Source of the DNA: Mycobacterium sp. HUMS_12744610
GTDB taxonomy: Bacteria; Actinomycetota; Actinomycetes; Mycobacteriales; Mycobacteriaceae
Length of the DNA: 64,000 bases
Direction of reading: 5' to 3'
Assembly (NCBI RefSeq): GCF_041206865.1
Contig: NZ_JBGEDP010000001.1
Span: forward strand, 4,216,001 to 4,280,000
The position numbers were made by a program, and so were the translations under genes. Numbering within the stretch: the first letter of the stretch is position 1; every line of letters begins with the position of its first letter. A model generated the notes under the pieces. It did not search any database and had not been told where the DNA came from. It worked only from the letters and a program-made list of their open reading frames with translations. Below are positions 55,728-64,000 of this stretch, one piece after another.

Positions 55728-58084
55728 CGGGTGCCGTCGCCGACGCCGAGAGCCACCGGGGACGAGGCCGGCTCCACCCTGATGACGATCGCCTTCGATA
55801 CCGGCGTGTTCGACTTGGCGGCGACGTGATCAAGTGCGACAAGCGGATTCGTTTCCGGATAATATGCCGCGGCATTGCCGACCGGGGTCGAATAGGAAAT
55901 CACCAAGAAATCTTTGGCGCGCCGCTCCTGCAGACGGCCATCGGCATCGCTCCACTCCGACACCAGGTCGACGCGCTCGCCCGCCTTCAGACCCAACGCC
56001 TCGATGTCGGCCGGGTTCACGAACACCACACGCCGTCCACCCTTCACCCCTCGATAACGGTCGTCGAGCCCGTAGATCGTGGTGTTGTACTGGTCGTGAC
56101 TGCGCAGCGTTTGCAGCACCAGCCGGCCCGGCGGCACCGGCACCCATTGCAGCGGATTGACGGCGAAGTTGGCTTTGCCCGTGCCGGTGTGGAATTCGCG
56201 CGAGTCGCGGGGTGGATGGGGCAACTGGAATCCGTCCGGCCGGCGCACCTTGCGGTTGTAGTCGGCACAGCCGGGGACCACCGCGGCGATGGCATCGCGA
56301 ATGGTGTCGTAGTCGGCCGCGAAACGCTCCCACGGCACCGGATGCGCCGCGCCGAGCAGAGTGCGCGCCAGCTGGCAGACGATTTCGACCTCGCTGCGCA
56401 CCTGGTCGCTGGGCGGGTGCAGGCTGCCTCGCGACAGATGCACCATTGACATCGAATCCTCAACCGAGACAACCTGTTTGCGCCCTCCGCGGATGTCGCG
56501 GTCGGTGCGACCAAGCGTGGGCAGGATCAGCGCCGTCGCGCCGTGCACGAGATGGCTGCGGTTGAGCTTGGTCGCAATCTGAACGGTCAGCGCGCAACTG
56601 CGCAAGGCCGCCTCGGTGACGGCGGTGTCGGGGGTGGCCGACGCGAAATTGCCACCCATGCCCATGAACACCGTGACCCGCCCGTCGCGCATGGCGCGGA
56701 TCGCCGCCACGGTGTCATAGCCGTGCTTGCGGGGGGTGGCGATGCGGAATTCGCGGTCCAGCGAAGCGAGGAACGGCTCGGGCATCTTCTCCCAGATCCC
56801 CATCGTGCGGTCGCCCTGCACGTTGGAATGGCCGCGCACCGGGCACACCCCCGCGCCCGGCTTGCCGATCATGCCGCGCAGCAGCAGCAGGTTGGTGGCC
56901 TCGCCGATGGTGGCCACGGCGTGGCTGTGCTGGGTCAAGCCCATGGCCCAGCAGACGACCGTGCGCTGCGATGCCCTAAGCATCGCGGCAACACGCTCCA
57001 GTTGCTGCCGCTCGATGCCGGTGGCGGCCAGCGCGGTGCCGATGTCGACCCCGAGGGTCTGGCGCCGATACTCGTCGAAGCCGGCGCAATACCGGTCGAC
57101 GAATTCCCGGTCGACGACGGTCCCGGGGGCCCGCCCCTCGGCCTCGAGCAACAGCTTGCCCAGCCCGGCGAACAGCGCCATGTCCCCGCCGATACGGATC
57201 TGCACGAACTCGTCAGCCACCGGGATGCCATGCCCGGCGAGCCCGTTCAGCTTCTGCGGGTCCCTGAACCGGATCAAGCCGGCCTCAGGTAGGGGATTTA
57301 TCGCGATGATCTTGGCGCCGTGGGACTTTGCTTTCTCCAGCACCGACAGCATGCGCGGGTGGTTGGTGCCGGGGTTCTGCCCGGCGACGATGATCAGATC
57401 GGCATGCTCGACGTCGTCGACGGTGACGGACCCCTTTCCGATGCCGATCGACTCCGTCAGCGCCGCGCCCGAGGATTCGTGGCACATGTTCGAGCAATCG
57501 GGCAGATTGTTCGTGCCGAAGCAGCGGACCATCAACTGGTAGCAGAACGCGGCCTCGTTGCTGGTGCGACCCGACGTATAGAACACCGCGGCATCCGGGC
57601 TATCCAACGCGTTGAGCTGATCGGCGATCAGCCGGTAGGCGGCGTCCCAGCCGATCGGCCGGTAGTGATCATCGCCGGGCCGCAGCACCATCGGATGGGT
57701 GATGCGGCCTTGCTGGGACAGCCAGTATTCGGGCTTCGCCGACAGCTCTGCCACCGAGTGCCGGGCGAAGAATTCCGGCGTCACCGTGCGCCTGGTGGCC
57801 TCCTCCGCCACGGCCTTGGCACCGTTCTCGCAGAATTCGGCCAGCTTGCGTCCGCCACGCCCCTCGGGCCAGGCGCAACCGGGGCAGTCGAATCCCTTGC
57901 GCTGATTGAGCCGGGCCAGCACCGCCGCGGTCCGCAGCGCGCCCATCTGCTCCCACCCGCGCTGCAGGGACACGATGACCGCTCGGAGGCCCGCCGCCTC
58001 ACGTTTGCGTGTCGTAACCGTTATCGCGTCTTCGTCGTAGCCGGCAGGGAAGCCGCGAGACGCGGCCCCGAGCTTGTAACCCAC
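55715..58084 (-). CDS. FdhF/YdeP-family molybdopterin oxidoreductase
   Basis: 789 residues, orthologue of Rv2900c. It belongs to the YdeP-like branch: the N-terminal CPGC ([13 protein letters not shown]) is too short for a [4Fe-4S] site. Molybdopterin-binding blocks include [24 protein letters not shown] (Cys likely the Mo ligand), [12 protein letters not shown] and [13 protein letters not shown]. No partner subunits are encoded here, so the electron acceptor is unknown. YdeP is linked to acid resistance in E. coli. The overlap with fdhD supports cofactor sulfuration by it. Confidence 0.88.
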   Translation of the reverse strand: MGYKLGAASRGFPAGYDEDAITVTTRKREAAGLRAVIVSLQRGWEQMGALRTAAVLARLNQRKGFDCPGCAWPEGRGGRKLAEFCENGAKAVAEEATRRTVTPEFFARHSVAELSAKPEYWLSQQGRITHPMVLRPGDDHYRPIGWDAAYRLIADQLNALDSPDAAVFYTSGRTSNEAAFCYQLMVRCFGTNNLPDCSNMCHESSGAALTESIGIGKGSVTVDDVEHADLIIVAGQNPGTNHPRMLSVLEKAKSHGAKIIAINPLPEAGLIRFRDPQKLNGLAGHGIPVADEFVQIRIGGDMALFAGLGKLLLEAEGRAPGTVVDREFVDRYCAGFDEYRRQTLGVDIGTALAATGIERQQLERVAAMLRASQRTVVCWAMGLTQHSHAVATIGEATNLLLLRGMIGKPGAGVCPVRGHSNVQGDRTMGIWEKMPEPFLASLDREFRIATPRKHGYDTVAAIRAMRDGRVTVFMGMGGNFASATPDTAVTEAALRSCALTVQIATKLNRSHLVHGATALILPTLGRTDRDIRGGRKQVVSVEDSMSMVHLSRGSLHPPSDQVRSEVEIVCQLARTLLGAAHPVPWERFAADYDTIRDAIAAVVPGCADYNRKVRRPDGFQLPHPPRDSREFHTGTGKANFAVNPLQWVPVPPGRLVLQTLRSHDQYNTTIYGLDDRYRGVKGGRRVVFVNPADIEALGLKAGERVDLVSEWSDADGRLQERRAKDFLVISYSTPVGNAAAYYPETNPLVALDHVAAKSNTPVSKAIVIRVEPASSPVALGVGDGTRWGA

Positions 58085-58108
58085 CGGATCAAACTACATC
58101 GGCGTGCC

Positions 58109-58480
58109 TCACAGCGCCGAGGCCAGCGCCGCCAGGGCCTCGGCCGAGGAATGCAGCGGCCACCAGCCCAGCGCCGTCTTGGCCTTCGTCGTGTCCATCA
58201 CTACCGAGGTCCGTGCGACGTGCAGCCATTCCAGCAGGGACGGGACGAACGACGCCTTCGCGCGCCGCCTTTTGCGCGGAGTAGTAGTGCTCGGGAGAGC
58301 CGCGCGGCGCGCCGTCCTCGATGAGCGGGACGGGGTTGTCGCCGTGGTAGCCGTAGGCCGCCACCGACGAGGTGTAGACCAGCCGCCGTGGCTGCGAGGC
58401 GGCGACCGTGGCCTCGAAGACGTTGCGGGTGCCTTCCCATGTGCGTTGTCCTGCCCTGCCGGGGAGCAACCAAAACAAGT
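58109..58480 (-). pseudogene. Remnant of an NAD-dependent epimerase gene
   Basis: Two pieces of an extended short-chain dehydrogenase lie in different frames. One reads TWEGTRNVFEATVAASQPRRLVYTSSVAAYGYHG and ends SPEHYYSAQKAA (the YxxxK site as YYSAQK). The other reads FVPSLLEWLHVARTSVVMDTTKAKTALGWWPLHSS and continues to the stop at 58109. The Rossmann start and the middle third, about 150 residues, are gone. It is dead. Bases 58481-58680 have no recognisable gene. Confidence 0.75.
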
Positions 58481-58683
58481 ACCCCGATTGCGACCGACAG
58501 GACCGGCTCCGGGCCGTAGGCTTGCGGCGCAGCGCCGCAGCCGCGGCACTCGCTGTGACCCGGCGAATCGCTGACAGTCCGGCAACCCCAGCACGGGGCA
58601 CGTGCGGCTCGTTGCCGACCGATAATCTATGGCCACGGGGCGGGCCCGGCTACGCTCGGACACCGCCGTGAGGGAGGCACAAC

Positions 58684-59434
58684 GTGGTAGACGACTTGAA
58701 CACCGGCCCGGCCGGCCCACCGCCCGGCGGAGAGAAGGCCGATCCGGCGACGGTCTTCTCGGCTCTCGCCGAGATCATCTATCAGGGCTCGGATCCCGGT
58801 GAGATGTACTCGGCGATCTGCGTGGCCGCGACGCTGACGGTGCGCGGCTGCGACCACGCCAGCCTGATGCTGCGCGAGAACGGGCAGTATGTCACCGTCG
58901 GCGCCAGCGACCGGCTCGCGCACTCGATCGACGCGCTGGAACGGCGCGTCGGGGACGGCCCCTGCATCGATGCGATCGAGGAGGAAACCCCCCAGATCGA
59001 CACCGACCTCACCTCCCCGTCGCTGTGGCCGAAACTGGCGGCGGTCCTCGTCGAGGAGACACCGGTCCGCGGAGCGATGGGGTTTCGCCTGCTGGTCGAC
59101 AAGCGCAAGGCCGCGGCCCTCAACCTGTTCAGCGACACCCCCAACCTGTTCGACCGAGTCGGCCGGTGCGGCCGCGGTGCTGGCGTCGTTCGCCAGCGTG
59201 GCCATCAACGCCGTGGCCAAGGGAGAAGACGCCGCGAGCCTGCGGCGAGGCCTGCTCAGCAACCGGGAGATCGGGAAGGCGGTCGGCATGCTGATGTTGC
59301 TGCACGACATGAGCGAGGACCAAGCCTTCGACCTGCTGCGCCGCCATTCGCAGAGCCTCAACATCAAGCTCGCCGACGTGGCGCGGGCGGTCATCGAGAG
59401 GCGGGGCCATCTGCCCCCCGAAGGCGAGGGCTAG
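58684..59434 (+). pseudogene. GAF-ANTAR regulator, frameshifted
   Basis: GTG 58684 follows GAGGGAGG. The GAF domain runs in one frame to NLFSDTPNLFD (about 59154). The natural continuation, ESAGAAAVLASFASVAINAVAKGEDAASLRRGLLS, is in the next frame and leads into a complete ANTAR RNA-binding domain (REIGKAVGMLMLLHDMSEDQAFDLLRRHSQSLN) to 59434. Removing one C near 59155 (GACCGAG) restores a protein of about 250 residues. ANTAR proteins bind dual hairpins in nascent RNA to prevent termination. Either a recent inactivation or a sequencing error. Confidence 0.8.
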
Positions 59435-59454
59435 CGCGGGGCCGAACGGGCCGG

Positions 59455-59760
59455 CTATTCGGGCAGCCGCAACTCCGGCTTCTCGACCTCTTCGATGTTG
59501 ACGTCCTTGAAAGTGACCACGCGCACCTGCTTGACGAACCGCGCCGGCCGGTACATGTCCCACACCCACGCGTCGGACAGGCGCAACTCGAAGTACACCT
59601 CGCCGTCGGCGTTGCGGGGCATCATCTCCACGCTGTTGGCCAGGTAGAAACGCCGCTCCGTTTCGACGACGTAGCTGAACTGACCGACGATGTCCTTGTA
59701 CTCGCGGTACAGCGAGAGCTCCATCTCGGTTTCGTACTTTTCGAGATCCTCTGCACTCAT
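59455..59760 (-). CDS. DUF2469 protein
   Basis: 101 residues, orthologue of Rv2901c and very conserved in actinobacteria: [41 protein letters not shown]. Acidic and beta-rich at the C-terminus. Function unknown. Its ATG overlaps the rnhB stop (59757-59760), so the two are translationally coupled. Confidence 0.92.
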   Translation of the reverse strand: MSAEDLEKYETEMELSLYREYKDIVGQFSYVVETERRFYLANSVEMMPRNADGEVYFELRLSDAWVWDMYRPARFVKQVRVVTFKDVNIEEVEKPELRLPE

Positions 59761-60536
59761 CTGTCACTCACCTGGTCAAGACGTCCTTCTCGTTGCGAAC
59801 TGGTCCCATCTTTCCTCAACGGTATGCGCCACGGCGCGTCCGGAGGGTTCGGATCGCAATCCGCCACCACCCGGCTCTGCGAGCCGATCGCCACGCGACG
59901 GACGTTGATGAAGGAATGGCGGTGCTCGGGGCACGGGCCCAGCCGGGCCAGCGCCGTGCGGTGCGCGGGCGTGCTGTAGCCCTTGTGGTCGGCGAAACCG
60001 TAACCGGGGTGGTCGGCGTCCACCGCGACCATCAGCCGGTCGCGGCTGACCTTGGCCAGCACGCTGGCCGCGGCGATGCAGGCCGCGGCCGCGTCCCCAG
60101 CGATCACCGGCAGCGACGGCATGGGCAGGCCGGGCACCCGGAAGCCGTCGCTGAGCACATAACCGGGACGCACCGTAAGGCCGGCCACCGCGCGGCGCAT
60201 TCCCTCGATGTTGGCGACGTGCACGCCGCGCCGGTCCACCTCGGCCGACGGGATGAACACCACGTGGTAGGCCAACGCGTAGCGCTGGATCAGGGGAAAC
60301 AGCCGCTCCCGCACCTTCTCGGTCAGCTTCTTCGAGTCGTCCAGGGCGGCAAGGCTTTCCAGCTTTCCCGGGCCGAGCACGCAGGCCGCCACCACCAGGG
60401 GGCCCGCGCAGGCGCCGCGGCCCACCTCGTCCACCCCGGCCACCGGGCCCAGACCGCTGCGGTACAGCGCGGACTCCAGGGTCCGCAGACCCCCGGACTT
60501 GCGGATCACCGTCCGCGGCGGCCAGGTCGTGGCCAC
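59757..60536 (-). CDS. rnhB: Ribonuclease HII
   Basis: Removes RNA from RNA-DNA hybrids and misinserted ribonucleotides. It has 259 residues from GTG 60536. The catalytic acidic residues are in [15 protein letters not shown] (Asp-Glu) and the later LDDSKKLT and [11 protein letters not shown] blocks. The C-terminus has an extra about 40 residues beyond the enzyme core, as in other mycobacteria. It is two bases from the lepB stop. Confidence 0.94.
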   Translation of the reverse strand: MATTWPPRTVIRKSGGLRTLESALYRSGLGPVAGVDEVGRGACAGPLVVAACVLGPGKLESLAALDDSKKLTEKVRERLFPLIQRYALAYHVVFIPSAEVDRRGVHVANIEGMRRAVAGLTVRPGYVLSDGFRVPGLPMPSLPVIAGDAAAACIAAASVLAKVSRDRLMVAVDADHPGYGFADHKGYSTPAHRTALARLGPCPEHRHSFINVRRVAIGSQSRVVADCDPNPPDAPWRIPLRKDGTSSQREGRLDQVSDR

Positions 60537-60538
60537 GG

Positions 60539-61414
60539 CTACCGATTCTGCTGCGGGTTCACCGAGTCCACGACGCCCCAGCGCCCCGGCGGCCAAACGA
60601 TGAACCTGGCCTTGCCGATGACGTTGGAGACCGGCACGGTGCCCGACATCGGGTCGCCGGTGCACAGGATGCCCTTCAGCGCGTCGGTCGGGGTGCTCGC
60701 GCAGTGGGCCCGCGAGTCCGCCGAGTGCGTCCGGTTGTCGCCCATCACCCACAGGCGCCCCGCGGGCACGGTGACCGGCCCGAACTCGGGCCCCAGACAG
60801 GGGTAGACGGCGGGATTGGCCATCATGGTCGCCGGGTCCAGGTACGGCTCGAAAAGCCGCTTGCCGTTGACCGTCAACCCCGTGTCGGCCCGGCACTGCA
60901 CCGTCTGCCCGCCGACCGCGATCACCCGCTTGACCAAGTCGTTCTCGTCGGGGGGCACGAAGCCGACGAAGGACAGCGCGTTCTGGGCCCAGCGCAGCGC
61001 GGTGTTGTTGGATCGGATCGACTTGTACCCGACGTTCCACGCCGGCGGTCCTTTGAAGACGACGACGTCGCCGGGTCGTGGGGCGGCGAAGTCGTAGGTC
61101 ACCTTGTCCACCATGATCCGGTCGCCGACACAGCCGGGGCATCCGTGCAGGGTGGGCTCCATCGACTCCGACGGAATCAGGTAGGGCCGCGCCACGAACG
61201 TCAGCATGACGTAGTAGAGCACCACAGCGATGACCGCGAGAATCGCGAACTCGCGCAGGGCGGACCGCTTGGTGCGCTTGGGCTCTGGCACCTCCGGGGC
61301 TTCGCCCTCCGCGGCGGCCGCGTCGTCGGCCGCGCCGGGGTCGCACGTGGAAACCTTCGGCTCTGAGGGACCGGCGTCGGGCCGGGGCTCGGATGAGTCC
61401 GTGCTATCGGTCAC
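60539..61414 (-). CDS. lepB: Signal peptidase I
   Basis: Cleaves Sec and Tat signal peptides outside the membrane. It has 291 residues. An acidic, Pro/Ala-rich cytoplasmic N-terminus of about 50 residues is followed by one membrane helix ([18 protein letters not shown]). The catalytic Ser is in [10 protein letters not shown] and the Lys in [22 protein letters not shown] is family box E. Orthologue of Rv2903c; it lies 57 bp downstream of rplS. Confidence 0.95.
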   Translation of the reverse strand: MTDSTDSSEPRPDAGPSEPKVSTCDPGAADDAAAAEGEAPEVPEPKRTKRSALREFAILAVIAVVLYYVMLTFVARPYLIPSESMEPTLHGCPGCVGDRIMVDKVTYDFAAPRPGDVVVFKGPPAWNVGYKSIRSNNTALRWAQNALSFVGFVPPDENDLVKRVIAVGGQTVQCRADTGLTVNGKRLFEPYLDPATMMANPAVYPCLGPEFGPVTVPAGRLWVMGDNRTHSADSRAHCASTPTDALKGILCTGDPMSGTVPVSNVIGKARFIVWPPGRWGVVDSVNPQQNR

Positions 61415-61471
61415 GAGACCAGCGTAGCCAGGTCGGTTGGCGCCCTGGTGAACCGCCGGGCCGGTGCGCCG

Positions 61472-61813
61472 TCAGCGCTTCTCCTTGATCTTGGCCTTCT
61501 TGCCGCGGAGCTCACGCAAGTAGTACAGCTTGGCGCGGCGGACATCGCCCCGGGTCACCACCTCGATGTGGTCGATGGTCGGTGAGTGCACCGGAAACGT
61601 GCGCTCGACGCCGACGCCGTAGCTTTCCTTGCGCACGGTGAAGGTCTCGCTGACGCCCCCGCCCTGCCGGCGGATGACCACGCCCTTGAACACCTGGATA
61701 CGCTCCTTGGCGCCTTCGATGACCTTGACGTGCACGTTGATGGTGTCGCCCGGACCGAAGGCCGGGATGTCGTCGCGTAGCGACGCCTGGTCGACGAAGT
61801 CCAGCCTGTTCAT
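61472..61813 (-). CDS. rplS: 50S ribosomal protein L19
   Basis: 113 residues from ATG 61813, with AAGGAAG upstream; longer in-frame starts are spurious. Typical L19 blocks: [22 protein letters not shown] and the C-terminal [21 protein letters not shown]. It is separated from the divergent lppW by about 245 bp that hold the promoters. Confidence 0.97.
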   Translation of the reverse strand: MNRLDFVDQASLRDDIPAFGPGDTINVHVKVIEGAKERIQVFKGVVIRRQGGGVSETFTVRKESYGVGVERTFPVHSPTIDHIEVVTRGDVRRAKLYYLRELRGKKAKIKEKR

Positions 61814-62058
61814 GCGAAAGACACTTCCTTGCAGTCGCGGCTCCCGGCCGCCCGCACGCGGGCGCCAAGCGGTCACCGAGCCGATGGGTTCGAGCGTTCC
61901 AATTCGTCTCGCAGCAGGCGGGAAGCGGCCCGGCCGGCCGGCGACCGCTGGAGACAACTGGTCAATTGTGCCAGACACCTGCCATGCAGTGAAAATCACA
62001 GGGAATCACCGCGCCGTACCGCGAGCCAACAGCGCAGGTCAGTGGTAGATATGACGGC

Positions 62059-63033
62059 ATGCGACGACGATCCCTGACGCTGCCGGCCGCCCTCGCGGCG
62101 GCGACGTTGGTGATCGCGACGGCCTGCCTGACCCAGCTGCGCACACAGGTGCAGGCGAAGGTGTACGACGCCGCGCTCGCCCCCGCGTCCAACCCGGTGG
62201 CGCCCCCGTCGCCGCAGCAGCTGGCCGATCTGTTCGCGGGGACCGGCGCGCCGCACCCACCCGAGCGGGCGCTGCCCACCGCCGAGTTCGGCCTGCTGCA
62301 GGCGCGGATGCAGCAGGCGACCGACGAGGCCGCCGCCGCGGGCGCCGCGCTGTCGGTCGCGGTCCTGGACCGCGTCACCAACCGCCTCGTCTCCAACGGC
62401 AACGGCCAGATCCCCGGGACGGCGTCGGTGGCCAAGCTCTTCATCGCCGACGACCTGCTGTTGCAGGAGGCCTCGGGCAGGACCGCGCTGGCCCCCGACG
62501 ACCGCCAGGCCGTGGACCTGATGCTGCAGTCCTCCGACGACGGGGCGGCCGAGCGGTTCTGGGGTCAGGACGGCGGCAACGCCATCATCACCGAGGTGGC
62601 GGCCCGGTACGGGCTGGGCTCGACCACGCCGCCACCCGACGGCCGCTGGTGGAACACGATCAGTTCGGTGACCGACCTGATCCGCTACTACCAAAAGCTG
62701 CTCGACGGCTCCGGCGGGCTGCCCGCCGAGCGGGCGAAGATGATCGTCGACGACCTGGGCCGCTCCACGCCCAACGGCGTAGACGGCTACCCGCAGCGGT
62801 TCGGCATCCCCGATGGCCTCTACGCCGAGCCGGTGGCGGTCAAGCAGGGCTGGATGTGCTGCATCGGCGCCGACTGGATGCACCTGTCGACCGGGCTCGT
62901 CGGCCCCGACCACCGCTACATCATGGTGGTGCAGTCGCTGCAGCCCTCCGACGACGCGACCGCCCGCGAGACGATAACCCGGGCGGTCAGGACGATGTTC
63001 CCCGACGGCCGGATCGGCCCCGCACTCGACTAG
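62059..63033 (+). CDS. lppW: Lipoprotein LppW, beta-lactamase-like fold
   Basis: 324 residues, orthologue of Rv2905. The lipobox IATAC puts the lipidated Cys at residue 23. The mature domain resembles class A beta-lactamases and DD-peptidases: SVAK (Ser-x-x-Lys), SSDD in the SxN position and KQGWM in the KTG position, so the last two motifs are degenerate and activity is uncertain. It overlaps the converging trmD stop by four bases. Confidence 0.9.
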   Translation: MRRRSLTLPAALAAATLVIATACLTQLRTQVQAKVYDAALAPASNPVAPPSPQQLADLFAGTGAPHPPERALPTAEFGLLQARMQQATDEAAAAGAALSVAVLDRVTNRLVSNGNGQIPGTASVAKLFIADDLLLQEASGRTALAPDDRQAVDLMLQSSDDGAAERFWGQDGGNAIITEVAARYGLGSTTPPPDGRWWNTISSVTDLIRYYQKLLDGSGGLPAERAKMIVDDLGRSTPNGVDGYPQRFGIPDGLYAEPVAVKQGWMCCIGADWMHLSTGLVGPDHRYIMVVQSLQPSDDATARETITRAVRTMFPDGRIGPALD

Positions 63034-63725
63034 TCGCCCGGCGGGCACAGGTCCGGGCGGCGTTCGCGGGTCCGGCGCAGGGAGACCCCCCGGCGCCAGG
63101 CGGCCACCCGGGCGTGGTCCCCGGACAGCAGCACCTCGGGGACGTCGAGCCCCCGCCAGCTGGATGGGCGGGTGTAGCTGGGACCCTCCAGCAGCCGGTC
63201 CAGGCCGGGCGAGTGCGAATCGTCCCGGTGCGAGTCGGGGTTGCCCAGGACGCCGGGTAGCAACCGCAGCACCGCCTCGATGATCACGACCGCCGCCGAC
63301 TCCCCGCCCGGCAGCACGTAGTCGCCGATCGAGACCTCCGCGACCCGCATGCGGCGGGCGGCGTCCTCGACGACCCGCTGGTCGATGCCCTCGTAGCGGC
63401 CGCAGGCGAACGCCAGGTGCGCCTCGGCGCTCCAGCGCTGGGCGGTGGCCTGGGTGAACAGCGCACCGGCGGGCGTGGGCACCACCAACAGCGTCTCGCC
63501 GGAACAGATCTCGTCCAGCGCCTCTCCCCACACCGGAGCCCGCATCACCATCCCGGGGCCCCCGCCGTAGGGCGCGTCGTCGACCGAGCGGTGCACGTCG
63601 TGCGTCCAGCGCCGCAGGTCGTGTACGCGCAGGTCCACCACACCCGACTCGATCGCCTTGCCCGGCAACGACTGCCGCAGCGGGTCCAGGTAGGCCGGGA
63701 AGATCGTGACGACGTCGATTCTCAT
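63030..63725 (-). CDS. trmD: tRNA (guanine-N1)-methyltransferase TrmD
   Basis: Methylates G37 of tRNAs reading CNN codons. It has 231 residues. SPOUT knot blocks: [12 protein letters not shown] (about 107-118) and [18 protein letters not shown] (the SAM trefoil loop), [13 protein letters not shown] near residue 52. It starts over the rimM stop (ATGA). Confidence 0.96.
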   Translation of the reverse strand: MRIDVVTIFPAYLDPLRQSLPGKAIESGVVDLRVHDLRRWTHDVHRSVDDAPYGGGPGMVMRAPVWGEALDEICSGETLLVVPTPAGALFTQATAQRWSAEAHLAFACGRYEGIDQRVVEDAARRMRVAEVSIGDYVLPGGESAAVVIIEAVLRLLPGVLGNPDSHRDDSHSPGLDRLLEGPSYTRPSSWRGLDVPEVLLSGDHARVAAWRRGVSLRRTRERRPDLCPPGD

Positions 63726-64000
63726 GCCAGATCTAAAAGACCCTCGGGCGGATCGATCTCGACGACGCCGTCCGGCAACGACACCGACGTGACGATCGCG
63801 CCGACGAACGGCACCAGCACCTCCCCGCCGTCGGGCGGGCGCACCGCGAGCAACTCACCGGCCGCGGTGTGCAGCACCTCGACGACGACGCCGACGTGGG
63901 CACCCGTCGTGGTGCGCACGCGCAGGCCTTCGAGCTGGTGGTCGTAGTAGGTGTCCGGTTCGTCGACCGGGTCGATCGGCGGCAGATCGGCGGAGTCGAC
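63722..64000 (-). CDS. rimM: 16S rRNA processing protein RimM, C-terminal part (cut by window edge)
   Basis: The frame is open to base 64000. Ninety-two residues of the C-terminal PRC-barrel domain are present: [32 protein letters not shown], then [23 protein letters not shown], the hallmark end. RimM helps 30S maturation. The N-terminal domain is outside. Its stop overlaps trmD, as in other mycobacteria. Confidence 0.95.
   Translation of the reverse strand, partial: VDSADLPPIDPVDEPDTYYDHQLEGLRVRTTTGAHVGVVVEVLHTAAGELLAVRPPDGGEVLVPFVGAIVTSVSLPDGVVEIDPPEGLLDLA

Overview
The window is from a slow-growing mycobacterium. It is very GC-rich, has PPE genes, an antigen 85 paralogue, MPT63 and a MIRU-type repeat, and its gene order follows Mycobacterium tuberculosis from mtr (Rv2855) to rimM (Rv2907c). 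Rv numbers are from memory of that genome. It is not M. tuberculosis: a large [NiFe]-hydrogenase island is present, and the MPT70/MPT83/DipZ block, glnA4 and several toxin-antitoxin genes are missing where H37Rv has them. A non-tuberculous species of the M. avium or M. kansasii type fits; the species cannot be fixed from sequence alone.

Region 1 (1-3.8 kb): the end of mtr, a Fur-family regulator I read as Nur (nickel uptake regulator), the divergent nickel transporter gene nicT, and hypA and hypB. A palindrome, TGCAA-N5-TTGCA, lies between the regulator and nicT over the nicT -35 element.

Region 2 (4.0-19.6 kb): a tightly packed plus-strand operon for a group 1h (high-affinity, actinobacterial-type) [NiFe]-hydrogenase. 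It holds the small and large subunits, an Nfu/Rieske-like redox protein, four accessory proteins of unknown function (one a 39-residue membrane peptide), a maturation protease, hypC, hypF, a SIS-HypC fusion, a GmhA-like SIS protein, hypE, a second hypC, hypD, an unknown protein and an AlkP-superfamily hydrolase.

Region 3 (19.6-22.8 kb): two PPE genes around a small secreted or membrane protein. Two more Nur-like palindromes 22 bp apart lie upstream of the first PPE gene, in the same position over the -35 as at nicT. This suggests that a PPE protein belongs to the nickel regulon. That PPE gene has a one-base frameshift and no normal start codon.

Region 4 (22.8-39.4 kb): mostly minus-strand core genes. 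They include a glutamine amidotransferase, cobQ, mapB, a penicillin-binding lipoprotein, ispG, rip1, dxr, rlmN, cdsA, frr and pyrH. Between pyrH and frr lie four 53-bp MIRU repeats, each an 18-codon reading frame coupled to the next and finally to frr through ATGA overlaps. A CsbD protein and a GlnR-like regulator follow.

Region 5 (39.4-44.1 kb): an accessory block where H37Rv has an IS element. It carries an acyltransferase, MPT63, an orphan HicB-like protein, a divergent antigen 85 paralogue and a decayed phosphoribosyltransferase/erythromycin-esterase gene.

Region 6 (44.1-64.0 kb): a MarR regulator, amiC, tsf, rpsB, xerC, a lactate-monooxygenase-like flavoenzyme, a siderophore-interacting protein, dprA, comM, yraN, fdhD, an FdhF/YdeP oxidoreductase, an epimerase remnant, a frameshifted GAF-ANTAR gene, rnhB, lepB, rplS, lppW, trmD and the start-truncated rimM. 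I found no tRNA, rRNA, CRISPR array or intact insertion sequence.
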